NCBI RefSeq assembly: GCF_000166715.1
Contig: NZ_AEMI01000020.1
Coordinates: 123,885-187,884 of the forward strand
DNA length: 64,000 bases
From: Leuconostoc gelidum subsp. gelidum KCTC 3527
GTDB lineage: Bacteria > Bacillota > Bacilli > Lactobacillales > Lactobacillaceae
Direction of reading: 5' to 3'
This document shows positions 27,601 through 36,900 of the stretch, one piece after another; position 1 is the first letter of the stretch; each line of letters begins with the position of its first letter. A program made the position numbers and the translations under genes. A model generated the notes under the pieces. It was not told the origin of the DNA, did no database searches, and saw nothing but the letters and a program-made list of their open reading frames with translations.

Positions 27601-27636
27601 TAATCATCTTTATCACTTAAAAATGATTAAATTAAA

Positions 27637-27672
27637 AAACTTTGATATAGGATTTCTCCATTATCAAAGTTT
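27637..27672 (-). terminator. terminator downstream of the FMN reductase gene
   Basis: 11-bp arms (AAACTTTGATA and TATCAAAGTTT) enclose an inner GGA-GAAA-TCC hairpin and are followed by T-rich sequence on the minus strand. It lies 107 bases after the reductase stop. A promoter-like pair (TTGCAT-N16-TATAAA) sits between the stop and this hairpin, so it could also be an attenuator for the GH1 operon. Confidence 0.7.
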
Positions 27673-27778
27673 ATATACCATTATTCAGCATTAGCAACTG
27701 TGCAATTGTCATCTATTCTTTTATACTTTAATCACACTGCCATGCAAAATTTAAAAGGGTTAGTTTATCTGATGTTTC

Positions 27779-28324
27779 TTATTCAAACTTACTAGCAAAT
27801 GATACAAATTTCTTGGCGGCATCACCAAGAAATGCTTTTGTATCAGAATTTGTTATATGACCTGCATCATCTGCAAGAGACTGAACGTTTCCAATATACA
27901 ATTCAGGTTGCTGCATTGTTGGCATATCCAAAAATACTAATGATTGTCGTAATACATGGTGTGCCAGAACGCCAGATATACCTGATATTGATTGTGACGC
28001 CACTAATGCCGGTTTTCCAGCCCAAACACTTTCACCCCAAGGACGTGAACCAACATCTAATGCATTTTTCAAAGCAGCTGAAATACTACGATTATGTTCT
28101 GGTGTTACGAAAATAAATGCGTCTTGTTTAGCAACCTCTGAGCGAAAGACACCATAAGATTCAGGTGACTGCGCGTCATAGTCCTGACTATACAATGGTA
28201 ACTCACTAATATTAATGTATGTTACCTCGGCATCTTCCGGTAAACCAGCAACTAGTGCTTCTGCTACACCTTTTGAATACGAATTCTTTCTAATAGAACC
28301 TACTAAAACACCATATTTTGTCAT
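27779..28324 (-). CDS. NADPH-dependent FMN reductase family protein
   Basis: This 181-residue flavodoxin-like oxidoreductase has an FMN phosphate loop (GSIRKNSYSKG, residues 9-19) and a second FMN stretch (TPEHNRSISAALKNALD, about 74-90). Relatives reduce FMN, azo compounds or quinones using NAD(P)H. It is a single-gene unit with its own promoter and a palindrome over the transcription start, which suggests redox or quinone control. Confidence 0.9.
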   Translation of the reverse strand: MTKYGVLVGSIRKNSYSKGVAEALVAGLPEDAEVTYINISELPLYSQDYDAQSPESYGVFRSEVAKQDAFIFVTPEHNRSISAALKNALDVGSRPWGESVWAGKPALVASQSISGISGVLAHHVLRQSLVFLDMPTMQQPELYIGNVQSLADDAGHITNSDTKAFLGDAAKKFVSFASKFE

Positions 28325-28344
28325 ATTTTAATTCTTCCTTTTCT

Positions 28345-28386
28345 CTTACTAATAGTAAGTATATAACGAATGGCAATAAATTACAA
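28345..28386 (-). promoter_or_regulatory. promoter of the FMN reductase gene with overlapping palindromic operator
   Basis: TTGTAA (28381-28386) and TATACT (28358-28363) are spaced by 17 bases. A perfect palindrome CTTACT-ATT-AGTAAG (28345-28359) overlaps the end of the -10 and the start site, as expected for a repressor site. Confidence 0.65.
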
Positions 28387-28405
28387 GTCTTTTTAATTTT
28401 TAGTC

Positions 28406-28433
28406 AAAAAAAAAACACCAAAATTTGCGTGTT
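28406..28433 (-). terminator. terminator of the HAD phosphatase gene
   Basis: AACAC-loop-GTGTT followed by T10 on the minus strand. It begins within the stop codon region of the HAD gene. The stem is short, but the T-tract is long. Confidence 0.75.
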
Positions 28434-29235
28434 ATAATTTTCCAAGAATTGTCTTCAAAACACCATCGTTATCATTATCCGTCACACTACGTGCAAAATC
28501 ATGTTGAAAAAGCTCTTCATCAGAATTCGTCATAGCAAAAGGTTGCCCGACATATTCTAACATTTCTAAATCATTTAAACCATCACCAAAAGCCATAATT
28601 TCAGATGGCTTGACATTTAATGTTTCCGCAATATAGGTTAAAGCATTGGCCTTGTTGACATTTGGATTTACAATATCAATTGCCCCATAACCTGAAGTTG
28701 TCACATGTACTTTATTGCCAAGTAATAATTTAATTTCACGCATAAATTCATATTCTAAACGCGGCAAAACCAATGATACTTTTAAAATAGGTTCATTAAT
28801 TTCAGTAACAGAATCAATCAATGTCAGATTTTCAAAATATTTTTTGGCAAAATCAAGATGTTCATCATTAGGGTTTTTAACAATCATAAAGGCTTTGTTT
28901 GCAGCAACAAAAGATACACCTAACTGTAATTCTGCTTTATATTTATTAGCCAAATTATCAACAACTGCTGGTACATCTGCAGAAACTGACCAAACGTGGG
29001 TCAGTTCACCATCTAAAATAACTTCTGCCCCATTATTAGCAATCAACTGATACTGACCAGAAAAGTTTTTAAAGTAATCGCGTACTTTTTGAACATGATT
29101 ACCAGTTGCAACAACAAACTGACCACCTTGTGCATGCAATTTATCAAGTACTTCTTGAAATAGTACTTCGTTAAATGTTTTATCATTTTTTAGAAAAGTC
29201 GCATCCAAATCTGATGCAATCAATTTAATCGACAT
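28432..29235 (-). CDS. Cof-type HAD-IIB family phosphatase
   Basis: This 267-residue HAD hydrolase probably removes phosphate from sugar phosphates or nucleotides. Motif I is DLDATF (D8, D10), with an alanine where glycine is common. Motif II is ATGN, the lysine is in NKANALTYI, and motif IV is AFGDGLNDLEML. The C2-type cap is in the middle. The exact substrate cannot be read from the sequence. Confidence 0.9.
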   Translation of the reverse strand: MSIKLIASDLDATFLKNDKTFNEVLFQEVLDKLHAQGGQFVVATGNHVQKVRDYFKNFSGQYQLIANNGAEVILDGELTHVWSVSADVPAVVDNLANKYKAELQLGVSFVAANKAFMIVKNPNDEHLDFAKKYFENLTLIDSVTEINEPILKVSLVLPRLEYEFMREIKLLLGNKVHVTTSGYGAIDIVNPNVNKANALTYIAETLNVKPSEIMAFGDGLNDLEMLEYVGQPFAMTNSDEELFQHDFARSVTDNDNDGVLKTILGKL

Positions 29236-29299
29236 ATTTCTCCTTTGATTTCAAACCAATTCATGTACAACAACACAGTATAGTATGTCACGCATATAG

Positions 29300-29479
29300 T
29301 TAACGCTTTATCCACCATTCTAAAAATTTAATCAATCCGAAAATAATGATGCCCGGTACTGCTGCTGAAACGACCGCCAGTAACACTATTGGTATCGATA
29401 GATTTGGTGCATTTAGTATATTTGCGCCTAACATAACAACAAATATGAGTACTGGTAATACAAGTTCCAACCGTTGCAT
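29300..29479 (-). CDS. small two-helix membrane protein coupled to ffh, 59 residues
   Basis: The frame starts MQRLELVLPVL and ends EWWIKR, with two hydrophobic segments (about 5-21 and 27-50) and a basic end. Its ATG overlaps the ffh stop codon by one base (TAATG), so translation is probably coupled. No clear ribosome site of its own is seen. I do not recognise a family. In many Firmicutes rpsP follows ffh, so this is an unusual neighbour. Confidence 0.6.
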   Translation of the reverse strand: MQRLELVLPVLIFVVMLGANILNAPNLSIPIVLLAVVSAAVPGIIIFGLIKFLEWWIKR

Positions 29480-30945
29480 TATTTTTTACCACGCTTCTTT
29501 TTGGCTTTTTGTAAGCGTCGTGCTGCTTGTTTAATAGCAAAATTTTGAACTTTTTGACCAAAGTTTCCAGATGGCATACCGCCGCCCATCATTGAAGACA
29601 TATCCATACCAGAACCACCCATCATTTTGTCAATGCCGCCAAAATTACCATTCGTTGCTTGATTCATCATTTTACGCATTTGATCAAATTGCTTAATCAT
29701 ACGGTTCACTTCAACAATAGGACGTCCTGCACCAGATGCTAATCGACGACGACGGGATGGATTGATTAAGTCCGGATCTTCACGCTCAGCCGGTGTCATC
29801 GAATTCACGATTGCTTCCAGATGAGAAAACTGTTTGGCATCAATATTGACATTTGCCAAAGCAGGATTGTTCGCCATACCTGGAATCATTTTTAACAAAT
29901 CTTCCATTGGGCCCATGCTTTGCACTTGTTTCAACTGGGCTACGAAGTCGTTGAAGTCAAAGGTGTTTTGACGCATTTTTTCAAGTTGCTTAGCTTGTGC
30001 TTCTTCATCAAAATCGCGTTGCGCTTTTTCGATCAATGTTAGCACATCGCCCATGCCTAAAATACGTGAAGCCATACGATCTGGATAGAATACATCTAAA
30101 TCTGTTGGTTTCTCACCTTGTCCAACAAATTTAATAGGTTTCCCGGTCACATCACGAATTGAAAGTGCGGCGCCACCTCGTGTATCACCATCTAGTTTTG
30201 TTAAGACAACACCCGTTAAATCTAATGCTGCTGAGAAACCTTTGGCGGTTTCGGCAGCATTTTGTCCAGTCATTGCATCAACTGTCAGCAAAATTTCGTC
30301 TGGCTGTGCAATTTCAGCCACATCTTTAAGTTCTTGCATTAATACATCATCAATTTGTAAACGGCCTGCCGTATCAATAAAGACATAGTCATTTTTATTT
30401 TCGGCAGCTTTTGCTAATCCTTGGCGAACAATTTCGCGTGGATTAACGGCAGTTCCAAGCTGAAATACTGGAATTTCTAAATCACGACCTAATATTTCTA
30501 ACTGATCAATTGCTGCTGGTCGATAAACATCGGCTGCAATCAAAAGTGGTCGCGCATTTTCTTCTTTTTTTAGTTTATAGGCTAACTTAGCAACTGTCGT
30601 TGTTTTTCCAGCACCCTGAAGTCCTGCCATCATAATGATTGTCGGAATTTTAGGTGACTTATTCAGTGGCACTGCTTCTTCACCCATGGTTATCGTTAAT
30701 TCATCATTAACGATTTTAACGACTTGTTGCGCAGGGTTTAACCCTTCCAAAATATCGGCGCCACTTGCTTTTTCACGCACATTAGCAACGAATTTTTTGA
30801 CTGTGTCATAGTTAACATCGGCCTCTAATAATGCTAAACGAATTTCACGCATTGTTGCACGTAAGTCTTCTTCACTCACTCGCCCGCGACCAGTGAGATT
30901 CTTCATCGCCTTGGAAAGACGCTCAGTTAAATTTTCAAATGCCAT
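29479..30945 (-). CDS. ffh: signal recognition particle protein Ffh
   Basis: This 488-residue SRP GTPase binds signal sequences of nascent membrane and secreted proteins. The N-domain leads to the G1 motif GLQGAGKTTT. Further GTPase motifs are DTAGRLQ and TKLDGD, and RGGAALS is a conserved SRP-family stretch. The methionine-rich M-domain (about 300-450) ends in a basic tail. I place the start at 30945 (MAFENLTERL). The frame stays open to 30999 but without a ribosome site. The only strong ribosome site belongs to the short upstream ORF, which stops two bases before this ATG. Confidence 0.95.
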   Translation of the reverse strand: MAFENLTERLSKAMKNLTGRGRVSEEDLRATMREIRLALLEADVNYDTVKKFVANVREKASGADILEGLNPAQQVVKIVNDELTITMGEEAVPLNKSPKIPTIIMMAGLQGAGKTTTVAKLAYKLKKEENARPLLIAADVYRPAAIDQLEILGRDLEIPVFQLGTAVNPREIVRQGLAKAAENKNDYVFIDTAGRLQIDDVLMQELKDVAEIAQPDEILLTVDAMTGQNAAETAKGFSAALDLTGVVLTKLDGDTRGGAALSIRDVTGKPIKFVGQGEKPTDLDVFYPDRMASRILGMGDVLTLIEKAQRDFDEEAQAKQLEKMRQNTFDFNDFVAQLKQVQSMGPMEDLLKMIPGMANNPALANVNIDAKQFSHLEAIVNSMTPAEREDPDLINPSRRRRLASGAGRPIVEVNRMIKQFDQMRKMMNQATNGNFGGIDKMMGGSGMDMSSMMGGGMPSGNFGQKVQNFAIKQAARRLQKAKKKRGKK

Positions 30946-30947
30946 AA

Positions 30948-31019
30948 TTATGATATTAAAGCAACCAGGCCAGATACATCGTACAATTCCAATATACAAA
31001 TTATCGTGGTGCCAGTCAC
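30948..31019 (-). CDS. 23-residue upstream ORF of ffh
   Basis: A GTG start (31017-31019) has a near-perfect ribosome site (AAAGGAG) 4 bases upstream. It encodes MTGTTIICILELYDVSGLVA plus LIS. The TAA (30948-30950) is followed by TT and the ffh ATG. ffh itself has no ribosome site in that space, so its translation probably depends on termination and reinitiation after this ORF. A different explanation would be a recent frameshift that cut off an N-terminal extension. Confidence 0.45.
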   Translation of the reverse strand: MTGTTIICILELYDVSGLVALIS

Positions 31020-31042
31020 CTTTCTCCTTTTTTAGCGTATAA

Positions 31043-31387
31043 TTAATCTTCTATTTCATGTGCCATAAGTTGCGACACAAGTTTTTTTAACTCATTATCT
31101 TTATTATAATATACTGCAATATAATCTTGAACTTGCGTCTCAATTGCTGAACGTGTCTCAAATTTTTCTTGCAAATGCAAAACATGTTCATATTTCAACA
31201 ATTGATCAATGCCACGTTTAATATTGTCAGAAACTGCCTGACGACTAACTGTTTCGACTTCTGCGATTTCAACAATTGAATAGTCATCTTCGAAATAATA
31301 CCGTAAATAATCTTGTTGTTTAATCGTTAATAATTCACCATAAAATCCAAACAAGCCATTAATGTGATTTTTTTCCTTAAAATTCAT
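31043..31387 (-). CDS. ylxM: YlxM-type DNA-binding protein / SRP accessory
   Basis: This 114-residue protein (UPF0122) has a sigma-70 region 4-like HTH (SIVEIAEVETVSRQAVSDNIKRG, about 37-60). YlxM stimulates the Ffh/FtsY pathway in streptococci. Its start overlaps the ftsY stop by four bases, and it precedes ffh, which is the canonical order. Confidence 0.93.
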   Translation of the reverse strand: MNFKEKNHINGLFGFYGELLTIKQQDYLRYYFEDDYSIVEIAEVETVSRQAVSDNIKRGIDQLLKYEHVLHLQEKFETRSAIETQVQDYIAVYYNKDNELKKLVSQLMAHEIED

Positions 31388-32550
31388 GCCATTAAATCCT
31401 TAAACATACCGTATATGAATTCTTCAGGCTTAAATTCTCGTAAATCACTTGCCTTTTCACCAAATCCAACCCACTTTACTGGTAATTGCATGTCATTTCT
31501 AATAGCAAATACAATTCCACCTTTTGCTGTCCCATCCATCTTTGTCAAAACGATTCCGGTCACATCAGATGAATTTTTAAATAGTTTTGCCTGTTGTAAT
31601 GCATTTTGACCAGTTGTAGCATCAAGCACTAACAGTACTTCATGTGGTGCACCTGGTATTTCACGTTTAATAATACGCTTCATTTTTTCTAATTCTTGCA
31701 TCAAATTAACATTATTTTGTAAACGACCTGCTGTATCGACAAACAAAATATCATAATGTTCATCACGTGCTTTAGCCACTGCTTCAAAGACAACCGATGC
31801 CGGATCTGCTTTTTCTTTCCCAGATACTACCGGCACACCAGCTCGTAAGCCCCATTCTTGCAGTTGTTTTGTTGCTCCAGCGCGGAAAGTGTCAGCTGCT
31901 GCAAGTAAAACAGACTTTCCTTGTTGTTGATACTTTGTGGACAACTTACCAATTGTGGTCGTTTTTCCAACACCATTAACACCAACTAATAAGATTACCG
32001 TTGTGCCATTGACATTAAAGTGCATGGTGGCATCTTCATTAACACCATCAGCTTCATACATATCAACCATTTTTTTAATGATTACATCACGTACATCTTC
32101 TGGACGATGTGCATTTTCAAGTTTAACTTCTTCACGCAAGTCATCTGAAATCTTAATTGCCATATCAAAACCAACATCAGCACCAACCAAGGTTTCTTCT
32201 AAATCTTCAAAAAAATCTTCATCTACAGAGCGAAAATTTGCTAAAAATTTGTTAAATCGGGCAGCAAACCCAGTCCGAGATTTTTCTAAACCTTTAGTAT
32301 AAATTTGCTGCTCTATGGCCTCTGGTTCAACGCTTATCTGTGGTTCTTGTATTGCAACACTTTCGGAAACATGATCAGGAACCGATTCTTCAGTTTTATC
32401 TAGATTCTGTTCTACTTCTGGCTCTTGTATCTCTTCTGGCATCTCAAGCACTGCAGAATTGTCCTGATTTGACAGTGATTCAACCGAATCTTTAGACTTT
32501 TCACTATTTTCTTCAGTCTTTTTTTTACGAAAAATATCAAATAATCCCAT
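31384..32550 (-). CDS. ftsY: signal recognition particle receptor FtsY
   Basis: This 388-residue SRP receptor GTPase has a Glu-rich acidic A-domain (about 1-85), an N-domain and a G-domain. The G1 motif is GVNGVGKTTT, followed by DTAGRLQNN and TKMDGTAKGG. It docks SRP-ribosome complexes at the membrane. It begins two bases after smc. Confidence 0.96.
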   Translation of the reverse strand: MGLFDIFRKKKTEENSEKSKDSVESLSNQDNSAVLEMPEEIQEPEVEQNLDKTEESVPDHVSESVAIQEPQISVEPEAIEQQIYTKGLEKSRTGFAARFNKFLANFRSVDEDFFEDLEETLVGADVGFDMAIKISDDLREEVKLENAHRPEDVRDVIIKKMVDMYEADGVNEDATMHFNVNGTTVILLVGVNGVGKTTTIGKLSTKYQQQGKSVLLAAADTFRAGATKQLQEWGLRAGVPVVSGKEKADPASVVFEAVAKARDEHYDILFVDTAGRLQNNVNLMQELEKMKRIIKREIPGAPHEVLLVLDATTGQNALQQAKLFKNSSDVTGIVLTKMDGTAKGGIVFAIRNDMQLPVKWVGFGEKASDLREFKPEEFIYGMFKDLMA

Positions 32551-32551
32551 C

Positions 32552-35500
32552 TTACCCTACACTTTCTGTGGCTTTATCCAAATCAACTGCAATCATCTTA
32601 GAAACCCCTGCTTCTTGCATCGTTACGCCGTACAATAAATTAGCTTTCACCATAGTCCCTTTGCGATGCGTGATAACAATAAATTGGGTATCCCCTGCAA
32701 AATGATATAAATATTTAGCAAAACGATCAACGTTTGCTTCGTCTAATGCTGCCTCTGCTTCATCCAATACAACAAAGGGTACAGGACGCACATGTAATAT
32801 TGCAAACAATAACGTAATAGCAGTAAGTGCTTTTTCACCACCAGATAGCAGACTCATTTGTTGAAATTTTTTGCCAGGTGGTTGTGCCGTAATATCAATC
32901 CCTGTCGTCAGAAGATGTTTTGGATCTGTCAAGCAAATTTCAGCACGACCACCACCAAACATTTGCGTATAAATATTTGAAAATCTTGCTGCCACGGCAT
33001 CAAAGGTTTGTTTAAAACGAATTTGAACCTCTTTATCCATTTCATCAATTGTTTGTAATAATGTCTCACGAGCCATTTTTAAATCATCACGTTGTCTTGT
33101 TAGAAATTCAAAACGGGTTTTCACTTCTTCATATTCTGAAATTGCATCCATATTAACTGAACCAATTTCATCTAGACTCCGCTTTAACAAGACTAATTGT
33201 GATTCGATATTTGGTAATTCATTAATATCATGACTGGCTACAATATCTGTTATATCTACAATATCATATTGTGTCAATAACTGTGCTTGCACATTATCAA
33301 GTTGTGATTCTAAACGCGTTAATTGTCCGACAACTTGATTTTGTGTACTATTATTAACACGTAGTGTTTCTTGTTGTGCCGCAAACTGGCTTTCTATTGT
33401 GACAACCAAGTCAGTTAAGCTATTTAACTGTTTGGTATAGTCATCAAATTTGGCTTGTATGACTTCAAGCCGTTGCGTTATCGTATCCACTTTTTCAATA
33501 TTGTTAGCACTATTTTTTGCTGCAGTTAACTGCCCATTTGACGCTTTTAAGGCATTTTCAACGTCATCTCTTTGTCGTTGTATGTCATCTTTTTGTGCTA
33601 GTAACAAGTTTATTTGAGTGACTAAGCTGTCCATCTTTGCTTGCACTGTAGCATAATTCGTTTGCACTGTGGCTTTTTGCTCACTGCTGACTTGCGACTG
33701 AATTGAAATATCAGCTAGTTGTTGATCTAATTTGGCTGCTTCAACTTCTTGATCGTTTTGTGCATTTTGTGCTAAATCAAGACTTTTTTGGTTAACATGT
33801 AACTGCGTATCCACGTCAACTAGTTGTTTTGCCAAATCATCACTCTCCATTTGCAATGCCTGCAAAACACGTGTTTGTTGCTTGACGGCATCCTCTCGCC
33901 GTGCTAAATCATAATCTATTTGTGCTGTTTCATTTTTAGCATTAGCAAGTCGTGTTTGTGATATCTGTAATTCTGATCGTAATTCATCACCTTGAAGACG
34001 TTGATCTTGTATTAATTTTTCTAGTTTTTTAGCTGTTTGTGTCAAGAGAGTCAAACGCTCATTTAATTGATTTAACTCCGTCTGACGGCTCAAAATCGTT
34101 GTTCCTGATTTTTGGTTTGCACCACCAGTCATTGAGCCACCTGCATTAACAACTTGGCCACCTAAACTTACGACACGGAAACGGTAATTACCCATACGTG
34201 CAATTTTGGTTGCAGCATCAAGATCTTCAGCGATTACTGTACTACCTAACAAATTTGACTTGATAGCATGCATCTCAGCAGGCATTTCTACTAAATCTGC
34301 TGCAACACCAATAAAGCCATCGCTCATTTTAATGCGTTCAATGCCAGTTAACTGTCTTGGCTTAATCGTATCAATTGGTAAAATAGTGACACGTCCGGCA
34401 CGTTTTTGCGTTAAGTAACGAATAACTGCTTTAGCAGTCGTTGTTGTATTCACAACAACGTGCTGTAATGCACCACCTAGAACTGTTTCAACTGCCTGCG
34501 TATAGTTTGTTGGTACCGTCATAAGTTCAGCAACAACACCTTTAATGCCTAAAAACTGCTCTCTCACTTGTGATTGCATCACGACACGAACACCTTGATA
34601 AAATCCGGCATATTCATCTAACGCTGATAGTGCATCTCGTTGACTGCGCGACTTATTTAAATCATTTAAAGCATTGTACCATTGTTTTTCCTGATCTTGG
34701 TATTGTTTCGTATTTTGTTCACTTTGCTTTTTCAAATCATCTACATGACGTTTTAAACGATCAATATTTATGATATCGCCATGTTCTGGTAGATCCAAGG
34801 TTGCTTTTGATTTCAAAGTTAATAATGTCTCTTTTTCATCCAAAAGCTGTTTTGATAACACCTGCTGGCGATTGATTAAACGTTGTTGCAATTTTAGATC
34901 AGATTGTAAACCATTTCGTAATGCCGCAATCTCTTGCATTGTTTGTATATATACATGACGATGATTATCAATTTTTTGTTGCAAATTTTTTTGCATTTTT
35001 ACTTGTACGACATTATCAAATGACGCCATTTGTTGCTGCAAATCATGATGTTGTTTATGAAATTTTTTCTTGTCATCCACTAGTTGGTTAATTTGACGTT
35101 CTAATTCTGCTAATCGCTTTTCCAAATCAGTTAATTGACTATTTTTTTGTGCGATACTTTGCTCTAAAGTATCAATTTGTTGTGCACTTAAATTTTGTGC
35201 ACCAATCAATCGTTCTCGCGATTGCGTATCATGCAAAATATCTTGCTGCACTTTATCTCGCATGAGCTGCATACTGATACGTTCTTGACGTTTTTCTGAT
35301 AACGATTTATGTAATACGTCTAATGTTGACTTTATCTGATTAACGCGACCATCTTGAACTTCTACTTGGGTTGTTACATCCCTGATTTGCGTTTCTAAAC
35401 TTCGATGTGTCAACGCCAATCTTAAAGTATCTAATGTCTCAAAACGCTCTTTTTGTGCAATATAATCGGTTGCTTGCGCTGATTGCTCAGCAAGCGGCTC

Positions 35501-36106
35501 TATACGTCCTTGAATTTCATAAATTATGTCAGCAACTCGCGCTAAATTATCGCTTGTTTGTGTTAACTCTTTTTGTGCACGTTCTTTATTTTGCTTATAC
35601 TTATAGACACCAGCAACTTCTTCAATAATCCCGCGTCGCTCTTCTGGTTTCGCATTAAAAATACCTTCAACGCGGCCTTGTGATATAATCGAAAAACTCT
35701 CTCGACCGAGACCAGTATCCATAAATAATTCATGAATATCGCGTAATCGACTATCAACACCATTAATTTGATACGTACTCTCACCGGAACGATATAATTT
35801 TCTTGTAATACGAATTTCATTAAATTCTGACTTAACATAACGATCCGAATTATCAAATGTCATCGACACTTCTGACCGATTTAATGCGTTACGTTTATTT
35901 GTGCCACCAAAAATAACATCTGACATTTTTGTGCCACGCAAATCTTTGGCACTTTGCTCACCCATAACCCAGCGGATTGCCTCAATAATATTAGATTTAC
36001 CTGAACCATTTGGACCAACAATGCCTGTCATACCTGGCATAAATTCAATAATCGTCTTATCAGCAAAGGACTTAAAGCCACTGATTTCAAGGGATTTAAG
36101 TTTCAT
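32552..36106 (-). CDS. smc: chromosome segregation ATPase SMC
   Basis: This 1184-residue protein has the N-terminal Walker A (GPNGSGKSN, residues 32-40) and a long coiled coil. A hinge domain follows at about 515-650 (GVKGVVAEL through GGQVVNAGGSMTGG), then a second coiled coil and the C-terminal signature LSGGEKALTA with Walker B VLDEAEAALD. It compacts and segregates the chromosome with ScpAB, which are not in this window. Length is typical. Confidence 0.98.
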   Translation of the reverse strand: MKLKSLEISGFKSFADKTIIEFMPGMTGIVGPNGSGKSNIIEAIRWVMGEQSAKDLRGTKMSDVIFGGTNKRNALNRSEVSMTFDNSDRYVKSEFNEIRITRKLYRSGESTYQINGVDSRLRDIHELFMDTGLGRESFSIISQGRVEGIFNAKPEERRGIIEEVAGVYKYKQNKERAQKELTQTSDNLARVADIIYEIQGRIEPLAEQSAQATDYIAQKERFETLDTLRLALTHRSLETQIRDVTTQVEVQDGRVNQIKSTLDVLHKSLSEKRQERISMQLMRDKVQQDILHDTQSRERLIGAQNLSAQQIDTLEQSIAQKNSQLTDLEKRLAELERQINQLVDDKKKFHKQHHDLQQQMASFDNVVQVKMQKNLQQKIDNHRHVYIQTMQEIAALRNGLQSDLKLQQRLINRQQVLSKQLLDEKETLLTLKSKATLDLPEHGDIINIDRLKRHVDDLKKQSEQNTKQYQDQEKQWYNALNDLNKSRSQRDALSALDEYAGFYQGVRVVMQSQVREQFLGIKGVVAELMTVPTNYTQAVETVLGGALQHVVVNTTTTAKAVIRYLTQKRAGRVTILPIDTIKPRQLTGIERIKMSDGFIGVAADLVEMPAEMHAIKSNLLGSTVIAEDLDAATKIARMGNYRFRVVSLGGQVVNAGGSMTGGANQKSGTTILSRQTELNQLNERLTLLTQTAKKLEKLIQDQRLQGDELRSELQISQTRLANAKNETAQIDYDLARREDAVKQQTRVLQALQMESDDLAKQLVDVDTQLHVNQKSLDLAQNAQNDQEVEAAKLDQQLADISIQSQVSSEQKATVQTNYATVQAKMDSLVTQINLLLAQKDDIQRQRDDVENALKASNGQLTAAKNSANNIEKVDTITQRLEVIQAKFDDYTKQLNSLTDLVVTIESQFAAQQETLRVNNSTQNQVVGQLTRLESQLDNVQAQLLTQYDIVDITDIVASHDINELPNIESQLVLLKRSLDEIGSVNMDAISEYEEVKTRFEFLTRQRDDLKMARETLLQTIDEMDKEVQIRFKQTFDAVAARFSNIYTQMFGGGRAEICLTDPKHLLTTGIDITAQPPGKKFQQMSLLSGGEKALTAITLLFAILHVRPVPFVVLDEAEAALDEANVDRFAKYLYHFAGDTQFIVITHRKGTMVKANLLYGVTMQEAGVSKMIAVDLDKATESVG

Positions 36107-36109
36107 AGT

Positions 36110-36811
36110 TTACTTATCTTCCAATAGTTTTAGTGCAGTACGCGCAGCAGCCTTTTCAGCATCTTTAATAGACTTACCCGTACCACGTGCCAATTCGTGA
36201 TCATCAACTGAAATACTAGCCTCAAATAATTGCGTATTTCCTGCTAATGGTTGTTCATTTTCGGTACGATAATAAATATCAACCGCACCATTTTTTTGAA
36301 GTTTTTCTTGCAAGCGACTTTTAAAATCAATGAAGCGATCAAAAAAATCTGTATCGATTGCTGCAAATAACGTTTGATCCAAAAAAACACTAACAGCCTC
36401 AAGGCCTTGATCTAAATATAAGGCGCCAATAAAAGCCTCCCATATATCCTCCAACAATGAATCGCGGTCACGTGCACCTGACATCTCTTCACCTTTTCCA
36501 AGACGAATGCCTTCATTTAAGTGCACGACACGTGAGAAATGCGCAAAAGAACGAGTTTGCACCATTGCAATACGCATTTCTGTTAGCTGACCTTCATGCC
36601 AATTCGGATAGCGTTTGAACAAGTATTCAGCTACTGAAACTTGCATAACAGAATCACCTAAAAATTCTAGTCGCTGATAATCACGACCTGACTCGTCCTG
36701 GTGTTCATTCAAATAATTACGTTGCGTCAAGGCCTCTTGCAGCAGTGCATCATCGTTAAATTGAATATTGAACTCTGTTAATAGATATTTTTTAAAGCTG
36801 TCTTGTGACAC
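36110..36811 (-). CDS. rnc: ribonuclease III
   Basis: This 233-residue enzyme cleaves double-stranded RNA in rRNA and mRNA processing. The RNase III signature YQRLEFLGDSVMQ (about 44-56) and the second acidic site SLLEDIWEAFIGALYLDQG are present, followed by a double-stranded RNA-binding domain (about 158-230). The GTG start has AAAGGG upstream. It leads the smc-ftsY-ylxM-ffh cluster. Confidence 0.96.
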   Translation of the reverse strand: MSQDSFKKYLLTEFNIQFNDDALLQEALTQRNYLNEHQDESGRDYQRLEFLGDSVMQVSVAEYLFKRYPNWHEGQLTEMRIAMVQTRSFAHFSRVVHLNEGIRLGKGEEMSGARDRDSLLEDIWEAFIGALYLDQGLEAVSVFLDQTLFAAIDTDFFDRFIDFKSRLQEKLQKNGAVDIYYRTENEQPLAGNTQLFEASISVDDHELARGTGKSIKDAEKAAARTALKLLEDK

Positions 36812-36829
36812 GGTTTTTTTCCCTTTTAA

Positions 36830-36857
36830 ATTATAGTTTTATACTCTATTATATCAA
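36830..36857 (-). promoter_or_regulatory. promoter of the rnc-smc-ftsY-ylxM-ffh cluster
   Basis: TTGATA (36852-36857) and TATAAT (36830-36835) are spaced by 16 bases. The -35 lies inside the T-tract of the glmM terminator. Confidence 0.7.
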
Positions 36858-36891
36858 AAAAAGCACCGGAGTTTTAATAAACTTGGCGCTC
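36855..36891 (-). terminator. glmM terminator
   Basis: AGCGCC and GGTGCT arms with an inner AGTTT/AAACT stem are followed by T7 on the minus strand, about 10 bases after the glmM stop. Confidence 0.8.
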
Positions 36892-36900
36892 CAATCATTT

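Noticed and set aside
27637..27735. RAT-type antiterminator in front of the GH1 operon (BglG/LicT type).
   Set aside because: No RAT consensus overlaps the hairpin, and the operon regulator has HTH and EIIB/EIIA domains of the DNA-binding LicR/MtlR type, not an RNA-binding CAT domain.
29328..29561. 77-residue minus-strand ORF after ffh.
   Set aside because: It is an out-of-frame shadow of the ffh tail and of the small membrane protein, with an improbable composition.
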